A stretch of DNA of 64,000 nt from Conchocele bisecta (GCA_029237695.1 CM055278.1:79691817-79755816); one strand, 5' to 3'; counted from the first letter of the stretch, positions 1-12,143 are shown. The notes: generated by a model from the sequence alone, not told the origin. Numbers and translations: made by a program.

Positions 1-460
1 TTCATCAGTATGGAATTGACCTCTTCTGTATGTATACACATTCATGAGCTTGTATGTCGGTCCATTAATATAATAACTTTTGCTTTCTTAGTTAGATCAT
101 TTCCAAACTATCTAGCAAAGGTTTCGGAGTCACTTATCACACAATTATGTTGTTTTGCTCCTGCTGTAGCTCCTCCAGCTCATTTTCCCGTTTGTAATAT
201 GAGGAGACATTTCTGTTTCGTCCATTCATTAGATATCACATTTCTAGGGCAAGATCAACATTCATTTACCAGCATTGAAGCTGCAGTGTTCAGTAATTAA
301 AGAACAATACCATTGCTATGAATATAGTGCGCTATTCTGTTTATTTTCAAAGACAAATATGGATGTACATTGTATCAGTTTCAGTTTTGAAGAAATGTTT
401 CAAAGTGTTTCCAACATGTATTGACTGTTGACAATGAAAACAATGTTATTATTGAGCGGT
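1..460. repeat. Intergenic; MITE-A fragment and dispersed repeat flank
   Basis: No gene is recognised. Bases about 75-140 (TTCTTAGTTAGATCATTTCC...) resemble the interior of the MITE-A copy at 695-745 and, inverted, parts of the copies at 12.5 and 58.6 kb, so this is probably a MITE-A fragment. Bases about 390-455 (GTTTCAAAGTGTTTCC, ATTGACTGTTGACAA) recur at 49590-49650. The repeat resumes after the MITE at about 965-990 (ATGATGATCATTGGCCAAGG), matching 49677-49697. Confidence 0.4.
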
Positions 461-921
461 CTACTGTCTGTTCCACGTTGTGCTGCCGACAAACTTTTAA
501 CTATTAAGCACATTAAATCTAAACAATATTTAAAAGTAAGTACTTTTTTATCAATAACAAAACAGTCACCCTCCCCAACAAATTTTATTTGATGAAAGTC
601 CATCAAAAATTGATTTTATTGCGATAAAACGATTTTCCTATGGGATTTTAACATGGGGGCTAAAAATAGATTTTTTTAAATATTTTTTTTGTCTTCTTAG
701 TTACATCATTGTCAAACTATCTCGCCAGGTTTCAGATTCACTTTTAAAAAAAAAGGTTCGCAATAAAATCAATATTTGATGGAATTTCATCACATACTTT
801 TTTTTGGTGAGAGTGACCTTTTTGTTATTGATGAAAATGTACTTACTTTTAAATATTTTTTAGATTTAATGTGTTTAATGGCGAAATGTTCGTCGGCAGC
901 AAAACGTGGAACAGACAGTAG
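461..921. mobile_element. MITE-A, full copy with 113-bp terminal inverted repeats
   Basis: Bases 461-573 are repeated in inverted orientation at 809-921, both beginning CTACTGTCTGTTCCACG. The centre contains the family motif 'GGGATTTTAACATGGGGG' and has no coding capacity. This is a foldback/MITE-type non-autonomous DNA element. Related copies lie at 12229-12751 and about 58360-58760 (partial). It interrupts a dispersed repeat that is found without the insert at 49590-49700, which helps define it as an insertion. The superfamily is not recognised. Confidence 0.85.
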
Positions 922-1168
922 TTAATGTGATTGGTAACAAGCACACTTCTCCGAATTAGGCAAACATGATGATCATTGGCCAAGGCAGTACATTAGTGGA
1001 TATATCACCTGAGAGGCAGTTACTTTAAAGGTGTCCGGCTTTCAATATATTATGTAGTATTTAGTCGTTAGCGTACACACTGGTCAGTCGGGACATACGC
1101 ATGTCGCACAGACGTAACTATAGGAATGCGCTGAATGTCTTGGTCCAACATAGTTATATGTACATAAC

Positions 1169-1631
1169 CAGGGTGTGGGATCACGTGGTTTCCGAACCCG
1201 ATTTTCCGACGTGACTTAATCTTTGACGTCATTTTTACAGTAGATTTTCTTTAAAATCTTCGTAACTAACGTATTTCGCTACATGTCTTCAAAATCCGTA
1301 CGTTAGTTAGGAAGATGGCATATGTGTTTTATGGGTGTTCTGAAAGTTATTTAACTGATAACTTTCACAAAGAATCGAGTACCGTTTATTTCTTACATTC
1401 ACGTGTTCTAGTTTTTATTTACATTAACCGATTCTTCGTCAACACGACATACATGTAATAATGAGATTAAAGCCGCTTAGCATACAATAAAGGGCAACGT
1501 GTACCGCATTTGCTGCCGTATATAGCATAAAATATGTCATTCCATGAGAAAGATACTAAAATAAATCTACCGTTAACACCTGTAAAAAACATGACGTGAT
1601 GCCGTTCGGAAACACGTGATGCCACACCCTG
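1169..1631. mobile_element. MITE-B, 29-bp terminal inverted repeats
   Basis: The left end 1169-1197 (CAGGGTGTGGGATCACGTGG...) is matched inverted at 1604-1631 (...CACGTGATGCCACACCCTG) with only small differences. The 463-bp interior has no ORF. A related, inverted copy with the end CAGGGTGGTTTCCGAAC starts at 45161. The two share an internal block around 'GAAGAATCGGTTA'. The autonomous partner is unknown. Confidence 0.8.
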
Positions 1632-2009
1632 ATACCTCTAATGACAACATAAGAGTAATAATGCGCCCCTGTTTGATGACTTGTGTTTTACGTTATTTTA
1701 AGTTTACCTGTTTACGGAACTTTATATTGTCAGAACGAATTGGAATGCGTTAGAACGAATTCAAATTCGTTAGAACGAAATAATCAACTTAGTCAGAACA
1801 TGTTTCTCTTCCCTTATTTTGATGTTGTGTATTTGCCCTTTCAGATCTGATTGTCAGGCTAGATACGCACCTGGCTGATCCAAGTCGCGGTTACTCAAGC
1901 GTTTCCACGTGCACGCGTACATTGTGCATGATTGACTGGCGTGGTAAAAACTGTCATTTCTCTACTAGACGGCCCGCCAAACCCATGCTGATCGACTTCT
2001 GTGATATGT
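1632..2009. other. Intergenic sequence with a short tandem motif
   Basis: No gene is seen. At about 1732-1785 the motif 'GTTAGAACGAATT' is repeated about three times with small changes. The rest appears unique. Confidence 0.4.
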
Positions 2010-2960
2010 AAGCTGTTGGATAGGGTTGGGTACCCCCGCAGATTTGACCTTTAGGGGTCATTTTTGAGGTCATTTAAAGGTCATGTTGACCCAACATTTC
2101 TCAGTGACATAGGGTGTGTAAATGCACGTATATAATTTATAACAGCATTGATAGCCGTCTGCTGATGGCATATTTTGGTAGCTATATAAATAGGATCCTG
2201 AAAATGCCGAATTATTGAGAGAAAAAACTTCTCTGAAATTCAAAATGGCCGCCAATTTGTCTAAGAAACAAGAAAAGATCATGGTGTGCATTACATCTGT
2301 GTTGATATTTAAATAAGAATATTGTTCGATAAAGAAATTGTTTACAAATGTTTTGCCATTTTTCCCAAAGTTACTGTTCGTAAATCCAACATGGCCGCCA
2401 AAACAGTATGTTGTATTCAATTCTTTCTCATTTAGCATATTGCTTTTAAGAGATTTCCCGTTAGCATGTCATTTTCATGGAATGTGCGACTAATATTATC
2501 CGTCATTTGTTATTATAGATTAAACTAACAGAACATATTTTAAAATTGGGACAATTGGAGCTACATTTCCTGGAACCCCACATTCAAAATGGCCGCCAAC
2601 TCAATTTTTAAAGAATAAAATGAAATATCTCTGTAACCAGACGAAAACAAAAACTAAACATAAGAACTGTATTTACAGTTATCGGTAGTTTTTGGTACAC
2701 ACTTCTCATTGAAATGTGTATATTTTGGTCTAGGTCTTCACATGCAAGATCCGCCATATTGGAAAACTGAAGAAAAAAACAACAAAAGTGTTTCTGTTGT
2801 CAGATAAGGTAAAACATAAAGTATATGAGGTTTCCCCGCTAATTGTTGCATGGTATGTGATAATTTAGAGTTGAGTTAATCATAATTTTAAAATCAAATA
2901 TGGCCGACATCTACACTCTTGATAAACATATAATAATATATGTATGCGGAAATAGCTGAC
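2010..2960 (+). repeat. Degenerate ~150-200 bp tandem repeats carrying ATGGCCGCCA
   Basis: 'ATGGCCGCCA' or a close variant recurs at about 2245, 2389, 2588 and 2899, with 'ATCCGCCATATTGG' at about 2745. The left edge has GGATAGGGTTGGGTACCCC followed by short GGTCA-rich runs. The same features occur in the opposite orientation at 9590-10530, ending in CCCATCCCTATCCC. Both are copies of one diverged repeat family placed as an inverted pair. The ORF on the minus strand at 2070-2438 lies inside it and is not thought to be a gene. Confidence 0.6.
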
Positions 2961-2971
2961 ACACAAATTAT

Positions 2972-2999
2972 CGGGTAAAACACGGTAAAAGCGCCTTTT
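2972..2999 (+). repeat. Left terminal inverted repeat of the 3.8 kb transposon
   Basis: This 28-bp terminus starts CGGGTAAAACACGG and is an exact reverse complement of 6729-6756. The flanking bases AAATTAT (left) and AATG (right) give no convincing duplication. Confidence 0.85.
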
Positions 3000-4470
3000 C
3001 CTGATTTTGCATGTTATATTGGCCTAGATAACACATTTTCGAACACAGATGTAATACTTATTATGGGAAACTAAGGGGGGTTCATCCTTGACATATACCC
3101 AAAATTTCAAGGCTCTGGCTACATGCATATTTTTTTAATGGCTACAAGTATTCAACAATAAGTGTCTTTTTTAGCGTTATGTAGTTGCACTTTGAAAAAT
3201 GCTAATTTGCAAAATGCAATAGTTGTACGTTAGGATGAAAATACAACCAGTAAATCTTGCTATACTTGAAGACTATTTCAAGACGGAAAAAATGATATAT
3301 ATATCAATGATGTCGGTCAACAAATGGTTTATATTTTAACAAAAGTATCCAACATGTGCTTCGTTATGCATTTTTTTGCTTCAGTGACCTTGACATTGTT
3401 ATATTTATAAAAATAAGGTACACTGTCAATTGATAGTTTTGTCTTTTCCTTTTAAATATTTGGTTATGGATGTGTGATATGTAAAAACTAAAAAATGTAG
3501 AGCAAAAAATCACGTTAATATTTTGCACTGTAAAGAATGAGAAAATAAAAATGCATAAAATGTTTGTAGTGTCCGTAACCAGGTCAGGAATGTTCCACAC
3601 TTCCAATAGAAAATATACACTCTTATATATGATGATTTATAGGTGCACTGTTGGGAACCTAAAAAATGTAAGAATTGCAGAATTATTTCATACTAACACG
3701 TCTCTGAGCGACAAAATGTGGTTACGGACACTACAAAAAGCACGTAGTGTCCGTAACCCTTAAAATGTGCTATATTTCCCTGTCTGTATTTCAATAATTA
3801 TATTGACATATTATCTGATGTTCAGTTTTATAAACATAAAATACCTATAGCACAGTTTGTTGATCACTGTAATTGTACAATAGCCTTCACATACTATGTT
3901 GCATACAGCTTATAGATTGCCATTGCTATTTGTGAAAATTATCACTTGGATTTTTTTTGTGAATAGTACATCCCGGTGATGATAATTTATGTTTGGATTA
4001 TATTAAATGACAGAAGAAACACTTACTGATGCTGCAGACAAGGAGTTTGTGTTCCAATCAGGTGTTTGTGTTTTAAATTAGCGAGTTGCTGGACCGATCA
4101 TTTGGTGTAGTGTCCGTAACCCATCAGAGCGTTATGGCATATCATAGGGTATTAGCATATAATTATTTAAATATCATTGATTTGTTAGGATATTAAGTTC
4201 CTACATCTATTATTAATGTAATATGTTCAATTTATCATGTTAGCCATGAAATTGAATCCATGCACCAAAAAGCTAATGTCTTTTGCACTGAAAATGCGAA
4301 AATGTATGAGTGTACCTCAAATGTCATCTTCATTATGAGTGACTGTCATACCCTTGTACTAATGTATGCGTGTAGAATCTATACCATCAAGTCTTGATAC
4401 ATAAACCCATCTTCAAATACACTCAACAAACAAAATGTCAGAGTTATGCAAAGTACGTGGTTACGGATAC

Positions 4471-4616
4471 TACAAAGCTGACCATGTTATAGTGTGCATT
4501 TGGATAAAGTACATTCTATTAATAATAAAAATAATAATAATAATACAAAGCTAACCATGTTATATTGTGAATTTGGATACAGTACATAAAAATAATATTA
4601 ATAATAATAATAATAC
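4471..4616. repeat. 73-bp tandem duplication with (AAT)n
   Basis: TACAAAGCTGACCATGTTAT at 4471 recurs as TACAAAGCTAACCATGTTAT at 4544. Each copy ends in an imperfect AATAATAAT run. It lies within the left half of the transposon. Confidence 0.75.
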
Positions 4617-4809
4617 TATTGAATATAATGTTATATTGTCCCATACACGTATGTATATCGCGATTTCCTGGAACAACAATGAAGACATCGTCTGCATAAT
4701 GATATCTAACATATACTAAACCAATACATGTAAGTATAAATGGTATACATCGATAGCTATTATAAATGGTGAATCATCCAGACATTCAGAATAACTTCTA
4801 CAGCCAATA

Positions 4810-5796
4810 ATGGACAAAAGCAAAAATGTAAACGTGTCATGGTACCATTGGGAAACAGTAGAAATTGCAAAAGATGAATGTGTGAAGCGTTGTGTGTCGT
4901 GTGTACCAAAAGAAGGAACATTTGACCAGTTTCGTTGTGAGGTGAAGAAAGATCTGCAGGTGTATCCTCAACATACATTTAGAGCCAGCTGGCAGCAAAA
5001 TCAGATGACAAAGTGTATAGAAAACCTACAGCCTGGATCAGTGGTATTACCGTAGTTATGGACTTCAGTGAAAATTATGGCTGTGTTTTCTAAACTGAGG
5101 TTTAGTCAGGGTTCTTCGCCAGAAATCAAGTTACGATACATCCCATGATGACGTACTATAAGCCAAACACAGAATCTGGAAATGAGACCTGCTATTATAG
5201 GAATTACAGAAGATACAAAACACGACTCTGATGCTGTCCTTAAATTTGAAAACAAGGCTATAGAAGTATTGGAAGAGGCTGGTGTAGAGGTAAAGGAAGT
5301 ACATGAATGGAGCGATGGATGTGCCGCACAGTACAAGGGAAAGAAATCATTTGCAGATATAAGCCTTAGGAAAATAACAAACGTGATCTGGAATTACTTT
5401 GAAACAAGTCACGGCAAAAACGTATGCAACGGATTAGGGGCAACTGTTAAAAATGCATGTTACCAAGCAGTTGTAAGTAATCAAAATGTCATCGGGAATG
5501 CGCAAGATGTATTTAACTTTTGTAAGAAAAAAATGACAAGCCAGACAACAGACAGTGAGAGATAGAAACAGCTCATATCGAAGCGAGAATTTGTTATGGT
5601 CAAAGACATAAAAAGAAACAGATCAGAATCAAATGTAACTACATTGGCAGGCACCCGGAAACTACATGCTGTAAAAGCAGTAGGAATTGACTACCGGTAT
5701 GTGATTATTTACATTATTCCAAATAATGATAGTTTGTTGAATGTTTCAAAGAACCTCGTTGATTTCATGAATCCACAACTGGTAATTTCCAAGTGA
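4810..5796 (+). pseudogene. Broken DDE-like transposase gene of the 3.8 kb transposon
   Basis: Three consecutive stretches read as one protein family that I know from hypothetical transposon proteins of invertebrates but cannot name. First, 4810-5055 gives 'SWYHWETVEIAKDEC...HTFRASWQQNQ'. After a frame change near 5053, 'VMDFSENYGCVF' is followed by two stops and then 'NQVTIHPMMTYYK'. After a second frame change near 5180, 'ITEDTKHDSDAV' and 'EWSDGCAAQYKGKK' then 'SHGKNVC' follow. After a stop at 5563, 'LAGTRKLHAVKAV' continues to about 5720. The conserved Asp in MDFSENY and SDGC look like RNase H-fold catalytic acids (inference). At least two frameshifts and three stops make it non-functional. 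It sits centrally between matching TIRs. Confidence 0.72.
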
Positions 5797-6728
5797 TGAC
5801 AGTCTAACTGCAAATATTTAATATAAAATATGCTTTTGTTAAATTTGATAATAGTGTAGTGTCCGTAACCTTTTTGGAAAGTAACAATACATTCATTTTT
5901 TTATGAACTCTGAGCTATGTTAGCTATGTTATCATTCCATATGTGTTGGAACTGAACTATTGTCAGTATCGCATGTATATTTACATTAGTATTGCTGAAT
6001 TTACATAACTGCAAAGTGAGTTTTATTAATTGTTTTGAAAAAATATGGGCATTTCACAATATTTTGTTGATTATTTATTTTATTAAACTCTTAATTTTAA
6101 TTGTGTATGCATCCAATTATGTTAATTTACCATACTACTTACAGTTCAACTGTAAATGCTCCGGAAACAATGGTTTTGCTTATTTGGTGAAAATGTAGTG
6201 TCCGTAACCATTTTTACAGTCCAAAATTGTTTTCTTTTATCTGGTTTTATATGCTGTCCATAGTAAATCATTTATATTTATTTTATGTTACTGTGCTCAA
6301 ACTGTAATATCTTGGCAATATTGTTGATAAAATGTGTTTTCCTTTAAAAATAAAAATAATGATTAAGTTTCAAATTATAAAAAATACTGGACTGCAGTTG
6401 TTGTATAAATGCTAAAAAAATATGATGTTATGTTCAATGTTATATGAAAAAAGTTACTGTTTTCTATGTTTGATGTTCCCAGCAGGGTTTATTAGCAAGT
6501 TATTAAATGCTACACCATTCCCTTGGTCTTTAACTTGTGTGTTATATACCCTATGTAGTGTCCGTAACCCAGACTCGACCAGTCTTGAAACAGACAAAAA
6601 AAAAAGTATTTGTAGATGGTTCCCCAATAAATCATCATATATTTAGAGGCTTAATATGACGACCTTCCGGATAAAAATAAATTTGCATGAATTCTACAAA
6701 GTTGATAATTGGCCATTTAGTGCAACTC

Positions 6729-6756
6729 AAAAGGCGCTTTTACCGTGTTTTACCCG
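6729..6756 (-). repeat. Right terminal inverted repeat of the 3.8 kb transposon
   Basis: AAAAGGCGCTTTTACCGTG then TTTTACCCG, the exact reverse complement of 2972-2999. Confidence 0.85.
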
Positions 6757-6954
6757 AATGTTTTGCCACTAATTTCAGCGTGGCAATCCGTATAAATGGT
6801 AACTTTCTAACGTTTAGCACCGTATGTTAATATATGCTCTCTCCACCCTCCCGAATCATAAACCTTTGATTTATCTTGTAATCTGATGATTGAATGTTGT
6901 ATACAACGGCCTATCAAAATCTAAGGTCGTTTAAGGCCGGATCATCCCGTATTT

Positions 6955-6986
<32 letters not shown>

Positions 6987-9589
6987 CTGTTGGTCAATAC
7001 CAAAATCAGAACTAACTGTATACTCAGTATAATATGTATACTCAGCCGTAATAATAGAATGACCGGACCTGATGCCAGGTTGATACCACACCATAGTCAC
7101 TTAGTTCCATCTCAAAAAGTAATAATATTAGCACTAATTGTACTGCCTTTTAATGGGGTATGACAGGATTTCCCCATCACGTACCAGAAGGCCAAACATC
7201 TAAATGAGGTCTAAACCATGTCGGCATTCCGGTGAAGAGAAACACGGATTAGATAGTGCGTATTTATAGGGACTATTATTCCATTGGAAGAAAGCAGGCT
7301 GCTAATCAAATCACTGAACATGACCATTTGATAGAACTTTTTCATTTTTCCATGGTGTCATGGAAGAAACAGTAGGACACTACTTTCCAGTGTAATCTAA
7401 TTGTAAGATGACAGCACAAATCACATGCATAATTGGCACACACGGATACTCAAGGGCCAGCATCTCTGATCCTTAAGATAGATATGGATATATAATATGG
7501 ATTATGAACTAGATGAAGGCGACTACATATATATTATTCCAAGAGGGACAAACGTATCACCGACATTTCTGACGATTTATTTTGGCTTAAGTTAGAAATA
7601 AGCTTTGTTGAAAGCGTAGAATAGAATAACGCAAAGTATGATACAGTTTTGTATCAAAATCAGCAATAAAGACACATATGCGGTCTCTTATATTTTAGTG
7701 CTGACTAATTAATCAGCAGAATTTATTTTCTTCAACAAGACTGCTTCAGATTCTACAGATATCTGCAGATAACAATACCACTATGATAACTGTTGTTATT
7801 GTTTTAATTTTCAGTTAACGATTGCGTTTTTTTTGGCGGGACTGTACACAGCTTTACTCGTTTTCATGGTTCGTTATGTCTCATTTGTTGTGTGTTTTGT
7901 TTTGAAATCTCTATTGGCATTATTAAGGTACATGCATCTCCTTATATTCGGAAAATAAACCAAATGTACTTGTAGTTGAAGTTGATAAGCCACTGTAAAA
8001 TACAACAAATTAACTATTGCAAACAAATTCCTCCCTGATATATATAATTGTGTATGTGACACTTGGATATATATAACGTCAGACACTTTTAACATGCAGG
8101 AATGGTATGTGTTTGGGTATAGTTTGGTTTCTTGGACAGAATAGCACAGGAATATGATGAATGATGAATACCACATAATAATATTCAACATCGCATCGGG
8201 ACATACATGTATGTAGCTCTCATCAAACTATCGTGATTCAGTTGTGGGGATTATCTGAAATAACATAGTGTTATGATCCTTTTAGCAGTGTGCATTACTA
8301 GTAAAAGTGTTTAAACTCTATATAGATAGCTTGCTGTCGCTATGTCAGAGCTATGCCGTGTCCAGAATTGTCTGGAGTTTCATTCACAATTTAATTAGGT
8401 TGCAATTTGAAAGGAAAATAGTGAAGTATAAAACCTAATTTCCTTATCAGATAGAACTTTGCATACACAATTGTCATTCTACTAGGCAGTATGCACGCAA
8501 TACCATTCTCCCAGGTGAGAATTTTCTTGTTCGCTTCAATGTATGAAGTGGCTGCGACGGCTTCCGCATATCGTGCACAGTTCGTGTTAGGGAACGCTCT
8601 AGTCGAACGAAGCACTAAGCTGTAATATCAGGTACACGTAAACTGTACTACATTAAGGCTAAACCGTGTATATAAGATATCAATTTAAATCAATTTAAAT
8701 CATTTGGATCACACCGAATGATACAACTGACAATGTAATACGCTCACAAATCCTTGAAGTGTTTGCTCAAAACGAGAAACAAGCCATATCTACACGCACA
8801 AATTACGCTCAATCAGCACGTAACATTGACGGTGATGCTGTTAATCTATATGTTTCGTTTTATTCAATATCCCAATGCAGTAATTCATCATGATCTTTGT
8901 TTTGATATTGAAAACATAATTATGTTCTTTGTGTAATTGTGTGAGATATAATTGTAAGATTCTCTGCTAAATGAACATGACTTCATTTTAATCACAAGTT
9001 AATGTGTATTGTACAGTACAGCTATTGTAATGAATGAAAATTAACAGACATGCGAACAGTATAAGCCATGGCGAGAGGACATTGTTGAGCAAATTCACCT
9101 GGTATTGTATTTAGCACTTATGGAATTAGAGGTGCGGCCTACGTGAAATTAGAATTAAATGGTGTGCTCGTATTCCCGTATTCCAAAATTATATTTGTCC
9201 AATCCAGAGGAGTGTGGTAACAGTGTTTGTTAAATTTCTATACATATGCCATATTGGCTATGTGGTTATCTAATACTGCCCCGATCATTCTGATGGTGAA
9301 CACATTGGTAGGTGAATAACTGAAGTGTTGTTAGCAAATGATTCAAAGATGTTTTCTCAATTCTGGTCTGACAACCATATGCAAGATATATGCAACTTTC
9401 TCTACCCATAGCTGTGAACATTAACTCACTGTGTTTGCTTCATTGAAAATCAAATGTAGCCTGGGCTACTATCTCATGGGCAGATTTACTAATCAAACAC
9501 AATGACCCATATTGTCTCATAGTAGTACACACAACTTGAACAAAACGTATTTCACTTTACATGTACATGTACATCCCAGGAAATATTAC
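6757..9589. other. Intergenic, no gene seen; TA microsatellite
   Basis: No recognisable gene or element. A (TA)n run occupies 6958-6988. Small ORFs at 7874-8191, 8391-8615 and 8754-8936 have no family resemblance and unremarkable composition. A short direct repeat 'ATCAATTTAAATC' is at 8677-8702. Confidence 0.4.
6958..6988. repeat. (TA)n microsatellite
   Basis: About fifteen uninterrupted TA units. Confidence 0.95.
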
Positions 9590-10530
9590 AATGAAACATT
9601 GTGAGTTTGTGTTTAATGGTGGCCATCTTTGATTTTAGATTAGTAAACGGCATGTCATTATATAATAGTAAATGACATCTCAAACCATACATAAATGGTA
9701 TAAACGACATATTTAGAACTGGTTATTCTACGTAGCAATATTATATTTCATTGCATATTGTTCAGTTTGACGGCCATCTTTAATATGTATTTCTACATTA
9801 CCCGGCTGATTTACTAAATATATAGTATAGCAAATTAAGGCCATGCACGACACTGTATTTTACATGTATGAGTTATGTATGCCTTCAAATAGCGAAATGC
9901 AGAAAAACTGAGCTTTTTGTCTTGATTTGACCCATGAATGACCTTGATACTACCCCAAACAGTGCAACTTGAGTGTAGACCCATATCTAAACGTTGTTGT
10001 GAAAGGTATAACCCACGTTGAGCACTCATTTGTAAAAAAAATGTTGAAAGGATAATCCCCAAGTCTGGAGTGGAATCGTGACAATTTACAAGCTATTCAT
10101 TAGAAAAGTTCACATATGTAATTAGTGGCGGCCATCTTGGAATTTAAGGTAGCAAATGATCTAATATGCTATTTTATGAAATGCTATACTATGATGCAAA
10201 TTGATTTTGTGAAGACATTCAGTAACACACACATACACAGAGCTAGTTTATGTTGCATATGTACGAAAATATCGTTTTTGTCCATGTAGTGTCACTATTT
10301 TGGCGGCCATTTTGATTTTTTATTCTTTATTTTTCATTTTTTATTACTAACAACAATAATAGTGCTACCAGAATTTTACTTGTTGCCATATTCAACATTG
10401 ATTTTATGAGTGATCATTACCTTTTCTTGATTTGACCCCTAAATGTCCTTGAAATGACCTTCAAAGGTAAACTTTGAGGGGGTATCCGATAGCCTACCCA
10501 TCCCTATCCCTATCCTATCATAGATGTAAA
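9590..10530 (-). repeat. Inverted partner of the GGCCGCC repeat block
   Basis: 'GGCCATCTTTGATTTT', 'GGCCATCTTTAAT', 'GGCGGCCATCTTGGAATT' and 'GGCGGCCATTTTGATTTT' at about 9620, 9770, 10125 and 10300 are reverse-complement versions of the motifs in 2010-2960. The right edge (TACCCATCCCTATCCC, 10495-10510) mirrors the left edge of that block. The small minus-strand ORF at 9835-10062 lies inside and is not called a gene. Confidence 0.6.
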
Positions 10531-10617
10531 CTAGCATGGATACCCATTTGTAACAAAAAATGCCATCAAAAGCTGTTGTTCATATCTATACACAGCGAGC
10601 AGAGAATGTACATGGAT

Positions 10618-10890
10618 TATTAAACATAAAATCAGAGAAATATGTTACAACTTCTATTTCCTTCATCTAAATGCTTAATATTTCACACATGCATTCCTGT
10701 AAGGCTCTATTACTATGCTGCACAAAATCCACGACCGTCCAACCCCCACTGATCCCAATGCCAAGGTCAAATAATTTACAAAACTTAACATCAGAGAAAT
10801 AAGTTAAAACTTCTATTTCCTTCTTTGAACATTCTTACTATTTCACTCGTGCTCTATCATGCTGTGACAAAAATACGCATTGATTTTCAA
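10618..10890. repeat. ~165-bp diverged tandem duplication
   Basis: 'ATCAGAGAAATATGTTACAA' then 'CTTCTATTTCCTTC' near 10630 recurs as 'ATCAGAGAAATAAGTTAAAA' then 'CTTCTATTTCCTTC' near 10790, each followed by a similar TTTCAC-containing tail. Confidence 0.7.
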
Positions 10891-11569
10891 ATTGGGTAGT
10901 GAAAATACTGTAATAAAGTTGAAAATTTACTTAGTTGAGCTGCAAAAAGCAAACAGTGTTTGATTTTTGCAGCTGAAATAAGTAAATTTTAAAATTTGTT
11001 TTAATTTTTATAATTTGTTCCCTATTTAATAAGGAAGAAAATCAATAATACATTTGTAAAAGTAAAATACGCAATTGAATTTGAAATATGGGTGTATAAT
11101 ACTCTTTAGATACAAAGCTTACCTGGAGCTCTGGTATACTTTCATATTTATCACAGACCGACATGCCACTGTGCTCTATCCGATATATAAACTGGGGTGG
11201 GAGGCGGGGGAGGGGGGGGGGTGACGAACCTTAGGTGTATTCAGTTACCGAGCCAAACGTATTGGTAAATATCATTTGGCAGGTGAGCTGCACCGAACTT
11301 CCTTGTTTCATATTGTTGTATGTTATCTGAATAACTGTACATTGTATATCGAAGTGTTATTTGTATTTACAAAGGATAATATGTGATCTTGAAGTGCGCG
11401 AACATGAAACCATATTCCCATACCGGTGACTGTGCACACTGTAGCTCTCAAGAAGCGGAAAAAGTGCATCCTGGTCAGAAATATTTATCCAGCACTATGC
11501 ATTGACTGAATACTGGCCGTTAACACAATGCTGTATCAGGTTTTGACTATGATGATACACAGATCTGTG
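10891..11569. other. Intergenic, no gene seen; G-rich run
   Basis: AT-rich unique sequence. A purine run at about 11196-11221 (GGGAGGCGGGGGAGGGGGG) is the only notable feature and could be a G-quadruplex former. Confidence 0.4.
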
Positions 11570-11930
11570 GTCAATCAATAATCGAAAACTACATGACGTT
11601 AACGAATGGCGTTAGGGTGGTAACACAACACAAAGAAGTCCGCGTTCATTTGAACATTCGCAGTACATTCGGATGTTTGCGCATAAAACGTTACCTGATA
11701 AATTGAATACCAGGCTAGCAATGCATTTTGATATCAAAGGTATCGCATTCTGAGCGTACATGTAAACGGTAGAAATTACATGACTTGCCTCATAATTCCG
11801 ACAATGAATTCCTTGACTAGCCTCGGAATTCCTACGCCTTTCCTAAACGCGTTGGAATTCCGATGCTAGTCAATGAATTCATTGCCGGATAAACTACGTG
11901 TACCAAGGTATTCTCTTTTTTCAGAATGTT
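11570..11930. mobile_element. Element C copy with a ~90-bp near-perfect palindrome
   Basis: The palindrome spans about 11793-11884. The left arm contains CAATGAATTCCTTGACTAGC and CGGAATTCCTACGC. The right arm contains GCGTTGGAATTCCG and GCTAGTCAATGAATTCATTG. Upstream, AAAACGTTACCTGATAAATT (about 11685) is the reverse complement of 48210-48230, and the EcoRI-like 'GGAATTCCTAC' blocks recur at 48140 and 59150. This is a dispersed foldback-type DNA element with no coding capacity. Confidence 0.65.
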
Positions 11931-12143
11931 TAAACTATGACTTACGTTTATTATTAAAAATGATGCCATTTTATTCGAATTGTTCTGTACAATCCCCTGA
12001 ATAATTTAAAAATATTTACTCCTTTGATGTTCTATTTACTTTTAACAAGCGACCCTTCACTTTTCGCAATCACGTGTATAATAGCGAAGGTGTCAATGAT
12101 AAAATCATCATTACAAGGTAACCATGGTAAAAAGGGACTTAGA

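Larger units (their letters stand above)
3566..6569. promoter_or_regulatory. Eight copies of GTAGTGTCCGTAACC inside the transposon
   Basis: Forward copies start at 3566, 3744, 4107, 5856, 6195 and 6555. Inverted copies lie at 3720-3734 (exact) and 4459-4473 (one mismatch). None was noticed elsewhere in the window. Spacings include 363 (3744 to 4107), 352 (4107 to 4459), 339 (5856 to 6195) and 360 (6195 to 6555), although the surrounding sequence is not similar between copies. By analogy with subterminal repeats of other class II elements they may be transposase-binding sites. This is inference. Confidence 0.6.
2972..6756 (+). mobile_element. DNA transposon with perfect 28-bp TIRs, decayed
   Basis: Bases 2972-2999 (CGGGTAAAACACGGTAAAAG then CGCCTTTT) are perfectly repeated in inverted orientation at 6729-6756, and similarity stops immediately inside. 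The 3785-bp unit contains one broken transposase-like gene (4810-5796) in the middle and a 15-bp motif GTAGTGTCCGTAACC scattered on both flanks. This is the layout of a class II transposon with subterminal protein-binding repeats. No clear target-site duplication is visible, and I cannot name the superfamily. The transposase breaks imply this copy cannot mobilise itself. Confidence 0.82.

Noticed and set aside
4760..5336. Minus-strand ORFs over the transposase pseudogene
   Set aside because: They are antisense shadows of the plus-strand motifs, which have clear family-like text.
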